Of a stretch of DNA of 64,000 bases, positions 20,930 to 29,564 are shown piece by piece. The notes beneath the pieces are model-generated. The model ran no database searches. It was not told the origin of the DNA and saw only the letters and a list, made by a program, of their open reading frames with translations. Within the stretch, counting starts at the first letter, position 1. Each line of letters opens with the position of its first letter. The translations under genes were made by a program, and so were the position numbers. This stretch comes from an uncultured Bacteroidota bacterium (GTDB lineage Bacteria; Bacteroidota; Bacteroidia; Flavobacteriales; Flavobacteriaceae), in the NCBI GenBank assembly GCA_902546095.1, contig CACCIQ010000002.1, positions 49,321-113,320 of the forward strand, written 5' to 3'.

Positions 20930-21878
20930 TTTTTCTAAGTATTATAAAAGCTAGCTCTAAAGCCATCTTTCCAGTCTCAAAGGTTACTTTTGGCTTTAAT
21001 TTATTATTAATTGCGTATGCGAAATCATTATGTTCCTCAATGATCGAGTTTTTTGATAGATTTTCCAATGATTTAATTTTTATCTCTTTTTCATCACCAT
21101 CAGAATTATGTATTGTCATTGCATACTTATCATTATTATCATAATCAACAATACTAACAATTTCGGATTTACTTTTATCAAAATCAATTGAAACATATGA
21201 GTCAGTTTGAAATATCCTCATCTTTCTCATTTTCTTTAATGAAATTCTACTTGCTGTTAGATTTGCAACACAGCCATTTTCAAACTCAATTCTTGCGTTT
21301 GCTATGTCAGGACTTGAACTTATAATTTTTGTTCCATTCGCAGAAACATTTGATACCTTTGATTTTACAATAGATAGTATAATATCGATATCGTGAATCA
21401 TTAAATCAAGAATAACAGAAACATCAGTTCCTCGAGCTGGATAATTTGACAATCTATGTGCTTCAATAAACATTGGGTTTAAAAGATTTTCAACCTCGGT
21501 AAAAGCCCCATTAAATCTTTCGACATGTCCAACTTGACCAACAAGATTATTATCTTTAGCTAGTTGTACTAACTCATTAGCTTCTTTTACATTTGTAGTT
21601 ATTGGTTTCTCTATAAACACATGAATATTATTCTTAAGAAAAAAAGTAGCTATCTCATGATGATGTATTGTTGGAGTGGAAATAATTACAGCTTGAACAT
21701 TTTCCGATAAATCTTCAAGACTTTTAAAAGATTTGACTTGATATTTATTTGAAATTAAATCTGATTTTTCCTGATTTGTTTCATAAAATCCTATTAAATC
21801 AAAATTAATTGAAGATAATATTAATTTTAAATGAATTTCACCCAAATGACCAACACCAACAATTCCAACTTTAATCAT
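20916..21878 (-). CDS. Gfo/Idh/MocA family oxidoreductase
   Basis: MIKVGIVGVGHLGEIHLK start; VFIEKPITTNVKEANELV, VGQVGHVERFNGAF; start trimmed from 21947 to the internal ATG. Confidence 0.88.
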   Translation of the reverse strand: MIKVGIVGVGHLGEIHLKLILSSINFDLIGFYETNQEKSDLISNKYQVKSFKSLEDLSENVQAVIISTPTIHHHEIATFFLKNNIHVFIEKPITTNVKEANELVQLAKDNNLVGQVGHVERFNGAFTEVENLLNPMFIEAHRLSNYPARGTDVSVILDLMIHDIDIILSIVKSKVSNVSANGTKIISSSPDIANARIEFENGCVANLTASRISLKKMRKMRIFQTDSYVSIDFDKSKSEIVSIVDYDNNDKYAMTIHNSDGDEKEIKIKSLENLSKNSIIEEHNDFAYAINNKLKPKVTFETGKMALELAFIILRKIDSE

Positions 21879-21926
21879 ATTTTCAAATTTACATATATTT
21901 AATTTCCTTTTAAAGTAACATAAATA

Positions 21927-22568
21927 TTGTACGATTCTATAAAACAAAAAGGAAAGAGAAAAAGATTAGTTGAAAAACTTGTTTCTAAAGGAATTAGAGA
22001 CAAGAGAGTTCTTGAAGCGATTCTAAATATTCCAAGACATTTTTTTATGGACAAGGATTTTCACGATTATGCATATGATGACAAAGCTTTTCCAATATCA
22101 AATAATCAAACAATTTCACAACCATATACAGTTGCATTTCAAACGCAGTCATTAGATATCAATCCTGGTGATAAAGTTTTAGAAATAGGAACTGGCTCTG
22201 GATATCAAACTTCAATTTTAATTTATATGAAATCAAGAGTTTACACATTAGAAAGAATCTTTGATCTTCATAGAATGGCAAAAACAACTTTATCTAAATT
22301 AAAAATGCATCCAGAGAAAATAAAATGGTCTGATGGTTATTTAGGATTAAGTGAAAATGCACCATTTGATAAAATCTTAGTTACTGCAGGTTGTCCTAAT
22401 ATTCCAACTGAGCTTCTAAATCAATTAAGTATTAATGGAAAAATGATTATCCCTGTTGGATTGGACGATCAAGAAATGTGTTTAGTAAAAAAATTGGGTA
22501 ATAACGATTATAGTAAAAAGAATCTTGGAAAATTTAACTTTGTTCCAATGTTAAAAGATAAAATTTAA
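21927..22568 (+). CDS. pcm: Protein-L-isoaspartate O-methyltransferase (TTG start)
   Basis: 213 aa; IPRHFFMDKDFHDYAYDDKAFPISNNQTISQPYTVAFQ, VLEIGTGSGYQTSIL. Confidence 0.94.
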   Translation: MYDSIKQKGKRKRLVEKLVSKGIRDKRVLEAILNIPRHFFMDKDFHDYAYDDKAFPISNNQTISQPYTVAFQTQSLDINPGDKVLEIGTGSGYQTSILIYMKSRVYTLERIFDLHRMAKTTLSKLKMHPEKIKWSDGYLGLSENAPFDKILVTAGCPNIPTELLNQLSINGKMIIPVGLDDQEMCLVKKLGNNDYSKKNLGKFNFVPMLKDKI

Positions 22569-23005
22569 CTTTTTTTCATTATTCTGCCAATTTTAACTTT
22601 AGCCTCTCTTTGCTTTATTGACTGACGCTTATCATAATTCTTCTTTCCCTTTGAAATACCAATTTGAATTTTAGCAAATCCGTTTTGTGAAAGAAAAATT
22701 TTAAGAGGAATAATTGTCAAACCTGGAGCCATTGATTCTTTTTTGATTTTATTTAATTCTCTTTTGTTTAATAATAACTTTACCGTATTATTCTTGTTAT
22801 TAGAAGTAGCATTCTCAAAATTTATATTATATAAAAACAATTCATTTAAATCAAATGAACAATAAGCATAATCAATATTCACTTTTTTTAATCGAATTGA
22901 TTTAATTTGTAAACCTGTTAAAACCATGCCAGCAACATATTTTTTTTGAACATGGTACTTAAAACTAGCTTTTTTGTTTTGTATGTTAATATTCTCTTGC
23001 ACCAA
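22565..23005 (-). CDS. smpB: SsrA-binding protein
   Basis: 146 aa; [56 protein letters not shown]. Confidence 0.95.
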   Translation of the reverse strand: MVQENINIQNKKASFKYHVQKKYVAGMVLTGLQIKSIRLKKVNIDYAYCSFDLNELFLYNINFENATSNNKNNTVKLLLNKRELNKIKKESMAPGLTIIPLKIFLSQNGFAKIQIGISKGKKNYDKRQSIKQREAKVKIGRIMKKS

Positions 23006-23046
23006 GCAAAGTTAATAAGTATCTTTATATAAAATATTACTACCTG

Positions 23047-24321
23047 ATGAGTAACACCAAAAAAATTTTTGATTTAATAAAAAAAGAGGAGCAAAGACAG
23101 CTTTCTGGAATTGAATTGATTGCTTCTGAAAATTTTACAAGTCCTGACGTTATGAGCGCCTGCGGCTCAGTATTAACAAATAAGTATGCAGAAGGCTATC
23201 CTGGAAAAAGGTATTATGGAGGATGTGAAGTTGTTGATGAGATTGAAAACATTGCGATTGAAAAAGCAAAAGTATTGTTTGGAGCTGAGTATGCTAATGT
23301 TCAGCCCCACTCAGGAAGCCAAGCCAATGCAGCCGTTTTTCATGCTTTTTTGCAACCAGGTGATAAATTATTAGGTTTTGATCTCGCACATGGTGGACAT
23401 TTAACTCATGGGTCAAGTGTAAATTTTTCAGGTACTTTTTATAAAACATCATTTTATGGAGTAGAGAAAGAAACTGGATTACTTAACTATGATAAAATAA
23501 ATGATATTGCAAAAAAAGAGAAGCCAAATATGATCATAGCAGGAGCATCAGCGTACTCTAGAGATATGGATTTTAAAAAATTTAGAGAAATTGCTGACTC
23601 AGTTGGTGCCTTTTTATTAGCTGATATTTCACATCCATCAGGTTTAATTGCTAAAGGTTTATTAAATAGTCCTATTCCACATTGTCATGTAGTAACAACA
23701 ACCACTCATAAAACTCTGAGAGGACCAAGAGGAGGTCTAATTTTAATAGGAAAAGATTTTGAAAACCCATTTGGTATTAAGTTTAAAAGTGGAAAATTAA
23801 AGATGATGTCAAATCTTGTTGATCTAGCTGTATTTCCTGGAAATCAGGGTGGACCACTCGAACACATTATCGGTGCAAAAGGTATTGCATTCGGTGAAGC
23901 TTTACAGGATTCATTTTTAAACTACATTACTCAAGTTAAAATGAATGCAGATTCAATGTCAAAAGAGCTGGTCAAAAGAGGGTATAATATTATTTCGAAT
24001 GGAACAGACAATCATATGATGCTAATTGATTTGAGAAATAAAAATATTACTGGAAAAGATGCTGAAAAAGCATTGGTTTTAGCTGATATTACTGCAAATA
24101 AAAATATGGTTCCATTTGATGATAAATCTCCTTTTGTAACATCAGGTATTAGGTTTGGAACACCAGCAATCACAACCCGGGGATTAAAGGAGAAAGACAT
24201 GGAAAAAATTGTTGAATTAATTGATAGTGTTATAATTAATTATAACGATACCAAAATGATAAAAAAAATAAAAAATGAGGTTAATGAATTTATGTCAAGT
24301 AGACCTCTTTTTATTGCTTAA
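23047..24321 (+). CDS. glyA: Serine hydroxymethyltransferase
   Basis: 424 aa; [46 protein letters not shown]. Confidence 0.97.
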   Translation: MSNTKKIFDLIKKEEQRQLSGIELIASENFTSPDVMSACGSVLTNKYAEGYPGKRYYGGCEVVDEIENIAIEKAKVLFGAEYANVQPHSGSQANAAVFHAFLQPGDKLLGFDLAHGGHLTHGSSVNFSGTFYKTSFYGVEKETGLLNYDKINDIAKKEKPNMIIAGASAYSRDMDFKKFREIADSVGAFLLADISHPSGLIAKGLLNSPIPHCHVVTTTTHKTLRGPRGGLILIGKDFENPFGIKFKSGKLKMMSNLVDLAVFPGNQGGPLEHIIGAKGIAFGEALQDSFLNYITQVKMNADSMSKELVKRGYNIISNGTDNHMMLIDLRNKNITGKDAEKALVLADITANKNMVPFDDKSPFVTSGIRFGTPAITTRGLKEKDMEKIVELIDSVIINYNDTKMIKKIKNEVNEFMSSRPLFIA

Positions 24322-25324
24322 AGATTTCAATCTCAAATATTTTATCCCACTTTTTTCCGGTAACAAAAAAGGTTTTTCTATCCTTGTTGTAAGCTATCCC
24401 ATTTAAAACATCGAGTTCAGGATGTTGTTTTACCCTGTCTCTCAATCCTTTAAAATTAATAACACCATTTACAGCACCTGTATTCTTATCAATAATTAAA
24501 CCTATATCATTATTAAGTTGGTAACTATTTGCATAAATTTTGTTATCAACAATCTCTAATTCATTTATGTCTTTAATTTTTTTATTGTTAGTTACAACTT
24601 CAATAAAATCAATTTCCTCATATGTTTCTGAGTCTAAAATCCATATTCTTTCACTTCCATCAGATTTAAATATATTTTTACCATCATTTGCTAAACCCCA
24701 TCCCTCAATACTATCTTCATAATCAAAAGAACCTAACATTTCTAGAGAATTCAAATCATATATAAAACCAATTTTATTTTTCCATGTTAGTTGTAAAATT
24801 TTATTATTAATTATAGTCAGTCCCTCCCCAAAATACTGATTATCTAAAAATCTTTTTTCTAAAACTTTATTATTGAAGACATCAAGTTTTTTTAGAGAGG
24901 AAAAACCATTTAGACCTGTGGATTCATATAAAAAACCATTATGAAATTCTAGACCTTGTGTATAGGATGAAATATCATGAAAATACTCATTGATAATTTT
25001 GTATGAATAGAGACTAGGGTTAGTGGAGGTGTAAACATCTATTTTTTTTGATACTGTGAAATTAGATTTTGAATTAATAATTTCAGCCACTATCTCATTT
25101 GTTCCTAGTTTAGCGCTCTTCAAATTTATGTTGGACTCGATAGGTTTATCATTTAAAAAAAAACTTACTGAGGATTCACTTTCATTGATAACTTCACTTA
25201 ATGAAAGTTTAATATTAGAATTTTTAGTTAGAATTTGATCATTAGAATCAATAATAATCTTGTAATCTATTGGATTTTGACCACATGAAAAAAAAAGAAT
25301 TGAAAGTAAAATTATCAGTCTCAT
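24311..25324 (-). CDS. Glutaminyl-peptide cyclotransferase, lipoprotein
   Basis: [16 protein letters not shown] lipobox; [44 protein letters not shown]-track N-terminus beyond 25324 overlaps the SRP RNA and is rejected. Confidence 0.88.
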   Translation of the reverse strand: MRLIILLSILFFSCGQNPIDYKIIIDSNDQILTKNSNIKLSLSEVINESESSVSFFLNDKPIESNINLKSAKLGTNEIVAEIINSKSNFTVSKKIDVYTSTNPSLYSYKIINEYFHDISSYTQGLEFHNGFLYESTGLNGFSSLKKLDVFNNKVLEKRFLDNQYFGEGLTIINNKILQLTWKNKIGFIYDLNSLEMLGSFDYEDSIEGWGLANDGKNIFKSDGSERIWILDSETYEEIDFIEVVTNNKKIKDINELEIVDNKIYANSYQLNNDIGLIIDKNTGAVNGVINFKGLRDRVKQHPELDVLNGIAYNKDRKTFFVTGKKWDKIFEIEIFKQ

Positions 25325-25374
25325 AATTTGATTTGATAAAATTAAATAATAATAAACATTTATTAAAACATAAC

Positions 25375-25382
25375 TATATTTG
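25375..25382 (+). promoter_or_regulatory. Bacteroidota -7 element TATATTTG upstream of SRP RNA
   Basis: Exact TAnnTTTG match ending about 5 nt before the predicted RNA 5' end at 25387. Confidence 0.65.
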
Positions 25383-25386
25383 TATT

Positions 25387-25482
25387 GGGCAGGGCTTATG
25401 CAACCAGCTCCCATTGAATCCCCCAGGGTGGGAACGCAGCAAGGGTATATGGTCGTAGCGGTGTGATATAAGTTACTTGCCC
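25387..25482 (+). ncRNA. ffs: Signal recognition particle RNA, small bacterial type (4.5S)
   Basis: GGGCA...UGCCC closing helix with CUUAU/AUAAG continuation, apical CCCCCAGGGUGGGAACGCAGCAAGGGUA (GUG-GGAA-CGC tetraloop hairpin plus AGCA internal loop of domain IV). Confidence 0.93.
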
Positions 25483-25489
25483 TTTTTTT
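25483..25489 (+). terminator. U7 tract following the SRP RNA closing helix
   Basis: TTTTTTT immediately 3' of CTTGCCC. Confidence 0.6.
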
Positions 25490-26296
25490 ATGACAAAAAT
25501 TGTTTTAATTACAGGAGCATCCTCTGGAATCGGTAAGACAATAGGTGAGTATTTAATCCAGAAAAATTATAAAGTTTACGGAACATCAAGAAATCCATCT
25601 AAATATAAAAACAGTACTATTAATTTGATTAAGTCAAACATTAATCTCAAAAATGATATTACTGAATGTCTAAATTATGTATTTCAAAAAGAAGGTAAAA
25701 TAGACATATTAATTAATAATGCTGGTATTGGATTCACAGGACCAATTGAAGAATCAAACTTATCAGATGTAGAGAGTTTATTTAAAACAAATTTTTTTGG
25801 CCCCCTTGAAATGATAAAAAAGGTTTTACCAATTATGAGAAAGAATGGGGGAGGATTAATAATAAACATAACATCAATAGCTGCATACATCGGACTACCC
25901 TTTAGAGGAATTTATTGTGCATCAAAAAGTGCATTAGAAATTATAACAGAATCTTTGCGAATGGAAGTTAAAGATTTTAATATAAATATTGTAAATATTG
26001 CTCCTGGTGATTTTAAGACTGATATAGTTAAAAGAAGGATAGATTCATTTAATGATAAAAATTCTTTATACTTCAACAAATACTATAGATTATGGAAAAA
26101 AATGAATGATCATGTTGAAAAAGCTGGAAGTGATCCAAAAATGATTGCTAAATTGGTTTATAAAATTATTAACAAGAAAAAACCAAAAATACATTATGTC
26201 ATAGGTACAAGATTCCAAAAGTTTTCTATAATTTTAAAAAGATTATTACCTGACCTTATTTTTGAAAAAATATTAATTAAATACAACAAACTATAA
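25490..26296 (+). CDS. Short-chain dehydrogenase/reductase
   Basis: 268 aa; VLITGASSGIGKTIGEYL, INNAGIGFTGPIEE, YCASKSALEIITESLRMEV. Confidence 0.93.
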   Translation: MTKIVLITGASSGIGKTIGEYLIQKNYKVYGTSRNPSKYKNSTINLIKSNINLKNDITECLNYVFQKEGKIDILINNAGIGFTGPIEESNLSDVESLFKTNFFGPLEMIKKVLPIMRKNGGGLIINITSIAAYIGLPFRGIYCASKSALEIITESLRMEVKDFNINIVNIAPGDFKTDIVKRRIDSFNDKNSLYFNKYYRLWKKMNDHVEKAGSDPKMIAKLVYKIINKKKPKIHYVIGTRFQKFSIILKRLLPDLIFEKILIKYNKL

Positions 26297-26953
26297 ATGA
26301 AATTTTTTGTCGATACTGCTAATCTAAAAGAAATAGAGGAAGCTCAATCTCTTGGAATTCTTGATGGAGTTACAACGAATCCGTCACTAATGGCAAAGGA
26401 GGGTATTACTGGAAGTAAAAACATAATTAATCATTATAAAAAGATTTGTGAAATTGTAACTGGAGATGTTTCTGCAGAAGTTATTTCAACTGATTTTGAT
26501 GGTATAGTTAAAGAAGGAAAAGAGTTGGTAGCTTTACATGAACAAATTGTAGTAAAAGTTCCAATGATTTCTGAGGGGATAAAAGCAATTAAGTACTTTT
26601 CTGAAAATGGAATCAAAACAAATTGTACTCTCATTTTCTCCGCAGGTCAAGCATTGTTAGCTGCTAAAGCAGGAGCTACTTATATTTCACCTTTTATTGG
26701 AAGAATTGATGATATTTCCTCTAATGGTATAGAATTAATTTCAGAAATAAGAATGATTTTTGATAACTACAATTTTGAAACAGAAATATTAGCAGCTTCG
26801 ATAAGAGGACCAATGCACATTATTGATTGTGCGAAAATTGGTGCTGATGTGGTTACTACACCCCTTAAATCAATTAAAAGCCTATTGAACCACCCTTTGA
26901 CGGATATTGGTTTAGAAAAATTTCTTAATGATTATAAAAAAGGGAATAAATAA
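26297..26953 (+). CDS. Transaldolase / fructose-6-phosphate aldolase-like (short form)
   Basis: 218 aa; MKFFVDTANLKEIEEAQSLGILDGVTTNPSLMAKEG, KVPMISEGIKAIK, NCTLIFSAGQALLAAKAGATYISPFIGRIDD. Confidence 0.94.
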   Translation: MKFFVDTANLKEIEEAQSLGILDGVTTNPSLMAKEGITGSKNIINHYKKICEIVTGDVSAEVISTDFDGIVKEGKELVALHEQIVVKVPMISEGIKAIKYFSENGIKTNCTLIFSAGQALLAAKAGATYISPFIGRIDDISSNGIELISEIRMIFDNYNFETEILAASIRGPMHIIDCAKIGADVVTTPLKSIKSLLNHPLTDIGLEKFLNDYKKGNK

Positions 26954-26954
26954 C

Positions 26955-27890
26955 TTATTCTTTCAAACTTTCGTAAAGATTAAATATCTCTTTATTTATT
27001 GATTCATTTTTAGAAACTTGAGTGAAAGTTTTTAAAAAAGCTCTATTGATAGAATCATGTTGTTTTTGAAGTAAAAAACCTACAGCATGGAATCTAAGAA
27101 CTCTTTCCTTTACTAGATATGAGGTTATAATTTCATCCGTTTTTATCAATCTTTTTTGATTAAACTCTACAAAAGAATTAAACTTTATTTCATTTTTAAC
27201 TCTGTTGTAAATATCTAGATATATAAAATCAATATATGGTTTGAAATATCCAAGAAATTTCAAGTTAAAATCAATATTTGAATTATATGGTTTAAATAAA
27301 ATAAACTGTTCTTCAGGTGAAATATTATTTCGTATAATGAATGAATGAATTTTTGAAAGATATGGGTATAATATTGCAGAAGATATGATATCTTGACTCA
27401 GTATTGATATTTCATTCTCTAATAAATATGTATTGAATGAATTAAATTGATCAGTATATAAAGAATCTACTAATCTTTTAAATTCATCGAATTTTAAATT
27501 CAAATTTGAATTAATAAAATCCTCATCCTGCTCGCTTCTTAAAAAAACATCCATTAAAAAATTATTTTTACCAGATCCAGAGCCTGTATAAACTAAAGAT
27601 TCATCAAAATCCAAAGTATTTAATCTGATTTTTAGGCTATCATTTTTTTCTAAGATTATGTATTGAAACTCAGGGTCATGATAAAAATTAAATAATCCAG
27701 AATTTATTGAATCAATAAAAATTTGAAAATTTCCACTAGAATCTATTATACTTTCATCAATTAAAATATCATTTTTATATAAAGAAATTTTATCAGAAGA
27801 TGGGTTTAAGATTTTTCCTCCAAAGAAAGTGTTTTCATTATTTGTACATGATGTTAAAATAACAATAAGAAAAAAAAATCTAAAAAACAT
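26955..27890 (-). CDS. Hypothetical lipoprotein resembling the N-terminal (DUF4369-type) half of TlpA-like proteins, without a thioredoxin domain
   Basis: FLIVILTSCTNN lipobox; beta-rich ILIDESIIDSSGNFQIFIDS pattern; no CxxC. Confidence 0.6.
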   Translation of the reverse strand: MFFRFFFLIVILTSCTNNENTFFGGKILNPSSDKISLYKNDILIDESIIDSSGNFQIFIDSINSGLFNFYHDPEFQYIILEKNDSLKIRLNTLDFDESLVYTGSGSGKNNFLMDVFLRSEQDEDFINSNLNLKFDEFKRLVDSLYTDQFNSFNTYLLENEISILSQDIISSAILYPYLSKIHSFIIRNNISPEEQFILFKPYNSNIDFNLKFLGYFKPYIDFIYLDIYNRVKNEIKFNSFVEFNQKRLIKTDEIITSYLVKERVLRFHAVGFLLQKQHDSINRAFLKTFTQVSKNESINKEIFNLYESLKE

Positions 27891-27962
27891 ACAATTAAAT
27901 TAAAAATTATTTATACAAAATGTAAATCGCATGCAACCAAATTATTATTTTTGGCAAAAATT

Positions 27963-29564
27963 ATGATTAGCACAACCAACTTATCTGTTCAGTTTGGAAA
28001 AAGAGTACTTTTTGATGAGGTCAATGTAACTTTTAAAAAAGGTAATTGCTATGGAATAATAGGAGCTAATGGATCAGGAAAATCTACTTTTTTAAAAATA
28101 CTTTCTGGAAAAATTAACCCAAACAGTGGAAATGTTTTTATTGAGCCTAATAGAAGGCTCTCTGTGCTAGAACAAAATCAAAATGAATTCGATGAACATG
28201 AAACATTAAAAACCACTATAATGGGTAACAGAGCTTTGTTTGAGATTAAAAAAGAAATGGATGATTTATATTCAAAATCTGATTTTAATGATGATGATGG
28301 TGTCAGAGTGGGTGAATTACAAAATAAATTTGAAGAAATGGATGGGTGGAATGCTGAAAGTGATGCTGCCTCACTTTTATCACAACTTGGTGTTTCAGAA
28401 GATTTACACTACACAAAAATGTCTGAAATTGAGCCTAAAATAAAAGTTAGAGTTCTTCTAGCTCAAGCTTTATTTGGAAATCCTGATATCCTAATCATGG
28501 ATGAACCTACAAATAATCTTGACTTTGAAACCATTAATTGGCTTCAAAATTTTCTTATTAATTACGAAAATACAGTGATTGTTGTATCACACGACAGACA
28601 TTTTCTAGACTCCGTATGTACCCATATTTCAGATATAGATTTTGGTAAAATATCTCACTACACAGGAAATTATTCGTTTTGGTATCAATCAAGTCAACTT
28701 GCTTTAAAGCAAAAAGCCCAACAAAATAAAAAGGCTGAAGAAAAGAAAAAAGAGCTTGAAGACTTTATTGCAAGATTTAGTGCAAACGTGGCAAAGTCTA
28801 AACAAGCCACTTCAAGAAAGAAAATGATTGAAAAATTAAATATCGAAGAAATTAGACCGTCATCAAGAAGATATCCAGGAATTATTTTTGAAAAAGAAAG
28901 GGATTCTGGTGATCAAATTTTAACCATTGAAAATCTAACTATTAACGATGACATTAAAAATCTAAATTTGATTTTAAATAAGGAAGATAAGTTGGTTCTA
29001 TTTTCAAAAGATTCAAAAATAACTTCAAATTTTTATCACACTATATTAAATGACAATAATCACAATTCAATTAAATGGGGTAGTACTATATCTAAATCAT
29101 TTATACCAAATGATAATGATTCATATTTTGATAAAGATATGAATCTAATTGATTGGCTAAGACAATGGACTAATGATGATGAAGAAAGAAAAGAAGACTA
29201 CATTAGAGGTTTTTTAGGTAAAATGATTTTTAGTGGAGATGAAGCTTTAAAATCTTGTAAGGTATTATCTGGTGGTGAAAAAGTTAGGTGTATGTTGTCT
29301 AAAATGATGATGGAAAAGTCTAATTTTTTACTGTTTGATGACCCAACTAATCATCTTGATTTAGAGACAATAACTGCACTAAATAATTCTTTGATTAAGT
29401 TTAAAGGTAATATTGTACTAACAACACAAGACTTTGAATTTGCTAATTCAGTTGGAAATAGAGTTTTTGAAATTGGGACTAAAGGGTATATCGACAAATT
29501 AATGAAATTTGGAGACTACTTAAATGATCCCAAGGTGAATGAACAAAGGGATCTAATTTATTGA
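27963..29564 (+). CDS. ABC-F family ATP-binding protein (YbiT-like)
   Basis: Two NBDs; GANGSGKSTFLKIL, MDEPTNNLDFETINWL, SHDRHFLDSVCTHISDIDFG, SANVAKSKQATSRKK linker, LSGGEKVR, DDPTNHLDLE; start set to ATG 27963 (ORF track uses TTG 27951). Confidence 0.9.
   Translation: MISTTNLSVQFGKRVLFDEVNVTFKKGNCYGIIGANGSGKSTFLKILSGKINPNSGNVFIEPNRRLSVLEQNQNEFDEHETLKTTIMGNRALFEIKKEMDDLYSKSDFNDDDGVRVGELQNKFEEMDGWNAESDAASLLSQLGVSEDLHYTKMSEIEPKIKVRVLLAQALFGNPDILIMDEPTNNLDFETINWLQNFLINYENTVIVVSHDRHFLDSVCTHISDIDFGKISHYTGNYSFWYQSSQLALKQKAQQNKKAEEKKKELEDFIARFSANVAKSKQATSRKKMIEKLNIEEIRPSSRRYPGIIFEKERDSGDQILTIENLTINDDIKNLNLILNKEDKLVLFSKDSKITSNFYHTILNDNNHNSIKWGSTISKSFIPNDNDSYFDKDMNLIDWLRQWTNDDEERKEDYIRGFLGKMIFSGDEALKSCKVLSGGEKVRCMLSKMMMEKSNFLLFDDPTNHLDLETITALNNSLIKFKGNIVLTTQDFEFANSVGNRVFEIGTKGYIDKLMKFGDYLNDPKVNEQRDLIY

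Noticed and set aside
25325-25414. N-terminal extension of the glutaminyl cyclase ORF (MGAGCISPAQYKYSY...)
   Set aside because: It runs through the SRP RNA 5' end and its promoter; the lipoprotein signal ([16 protein letters not shown]) places the real start at 25324.
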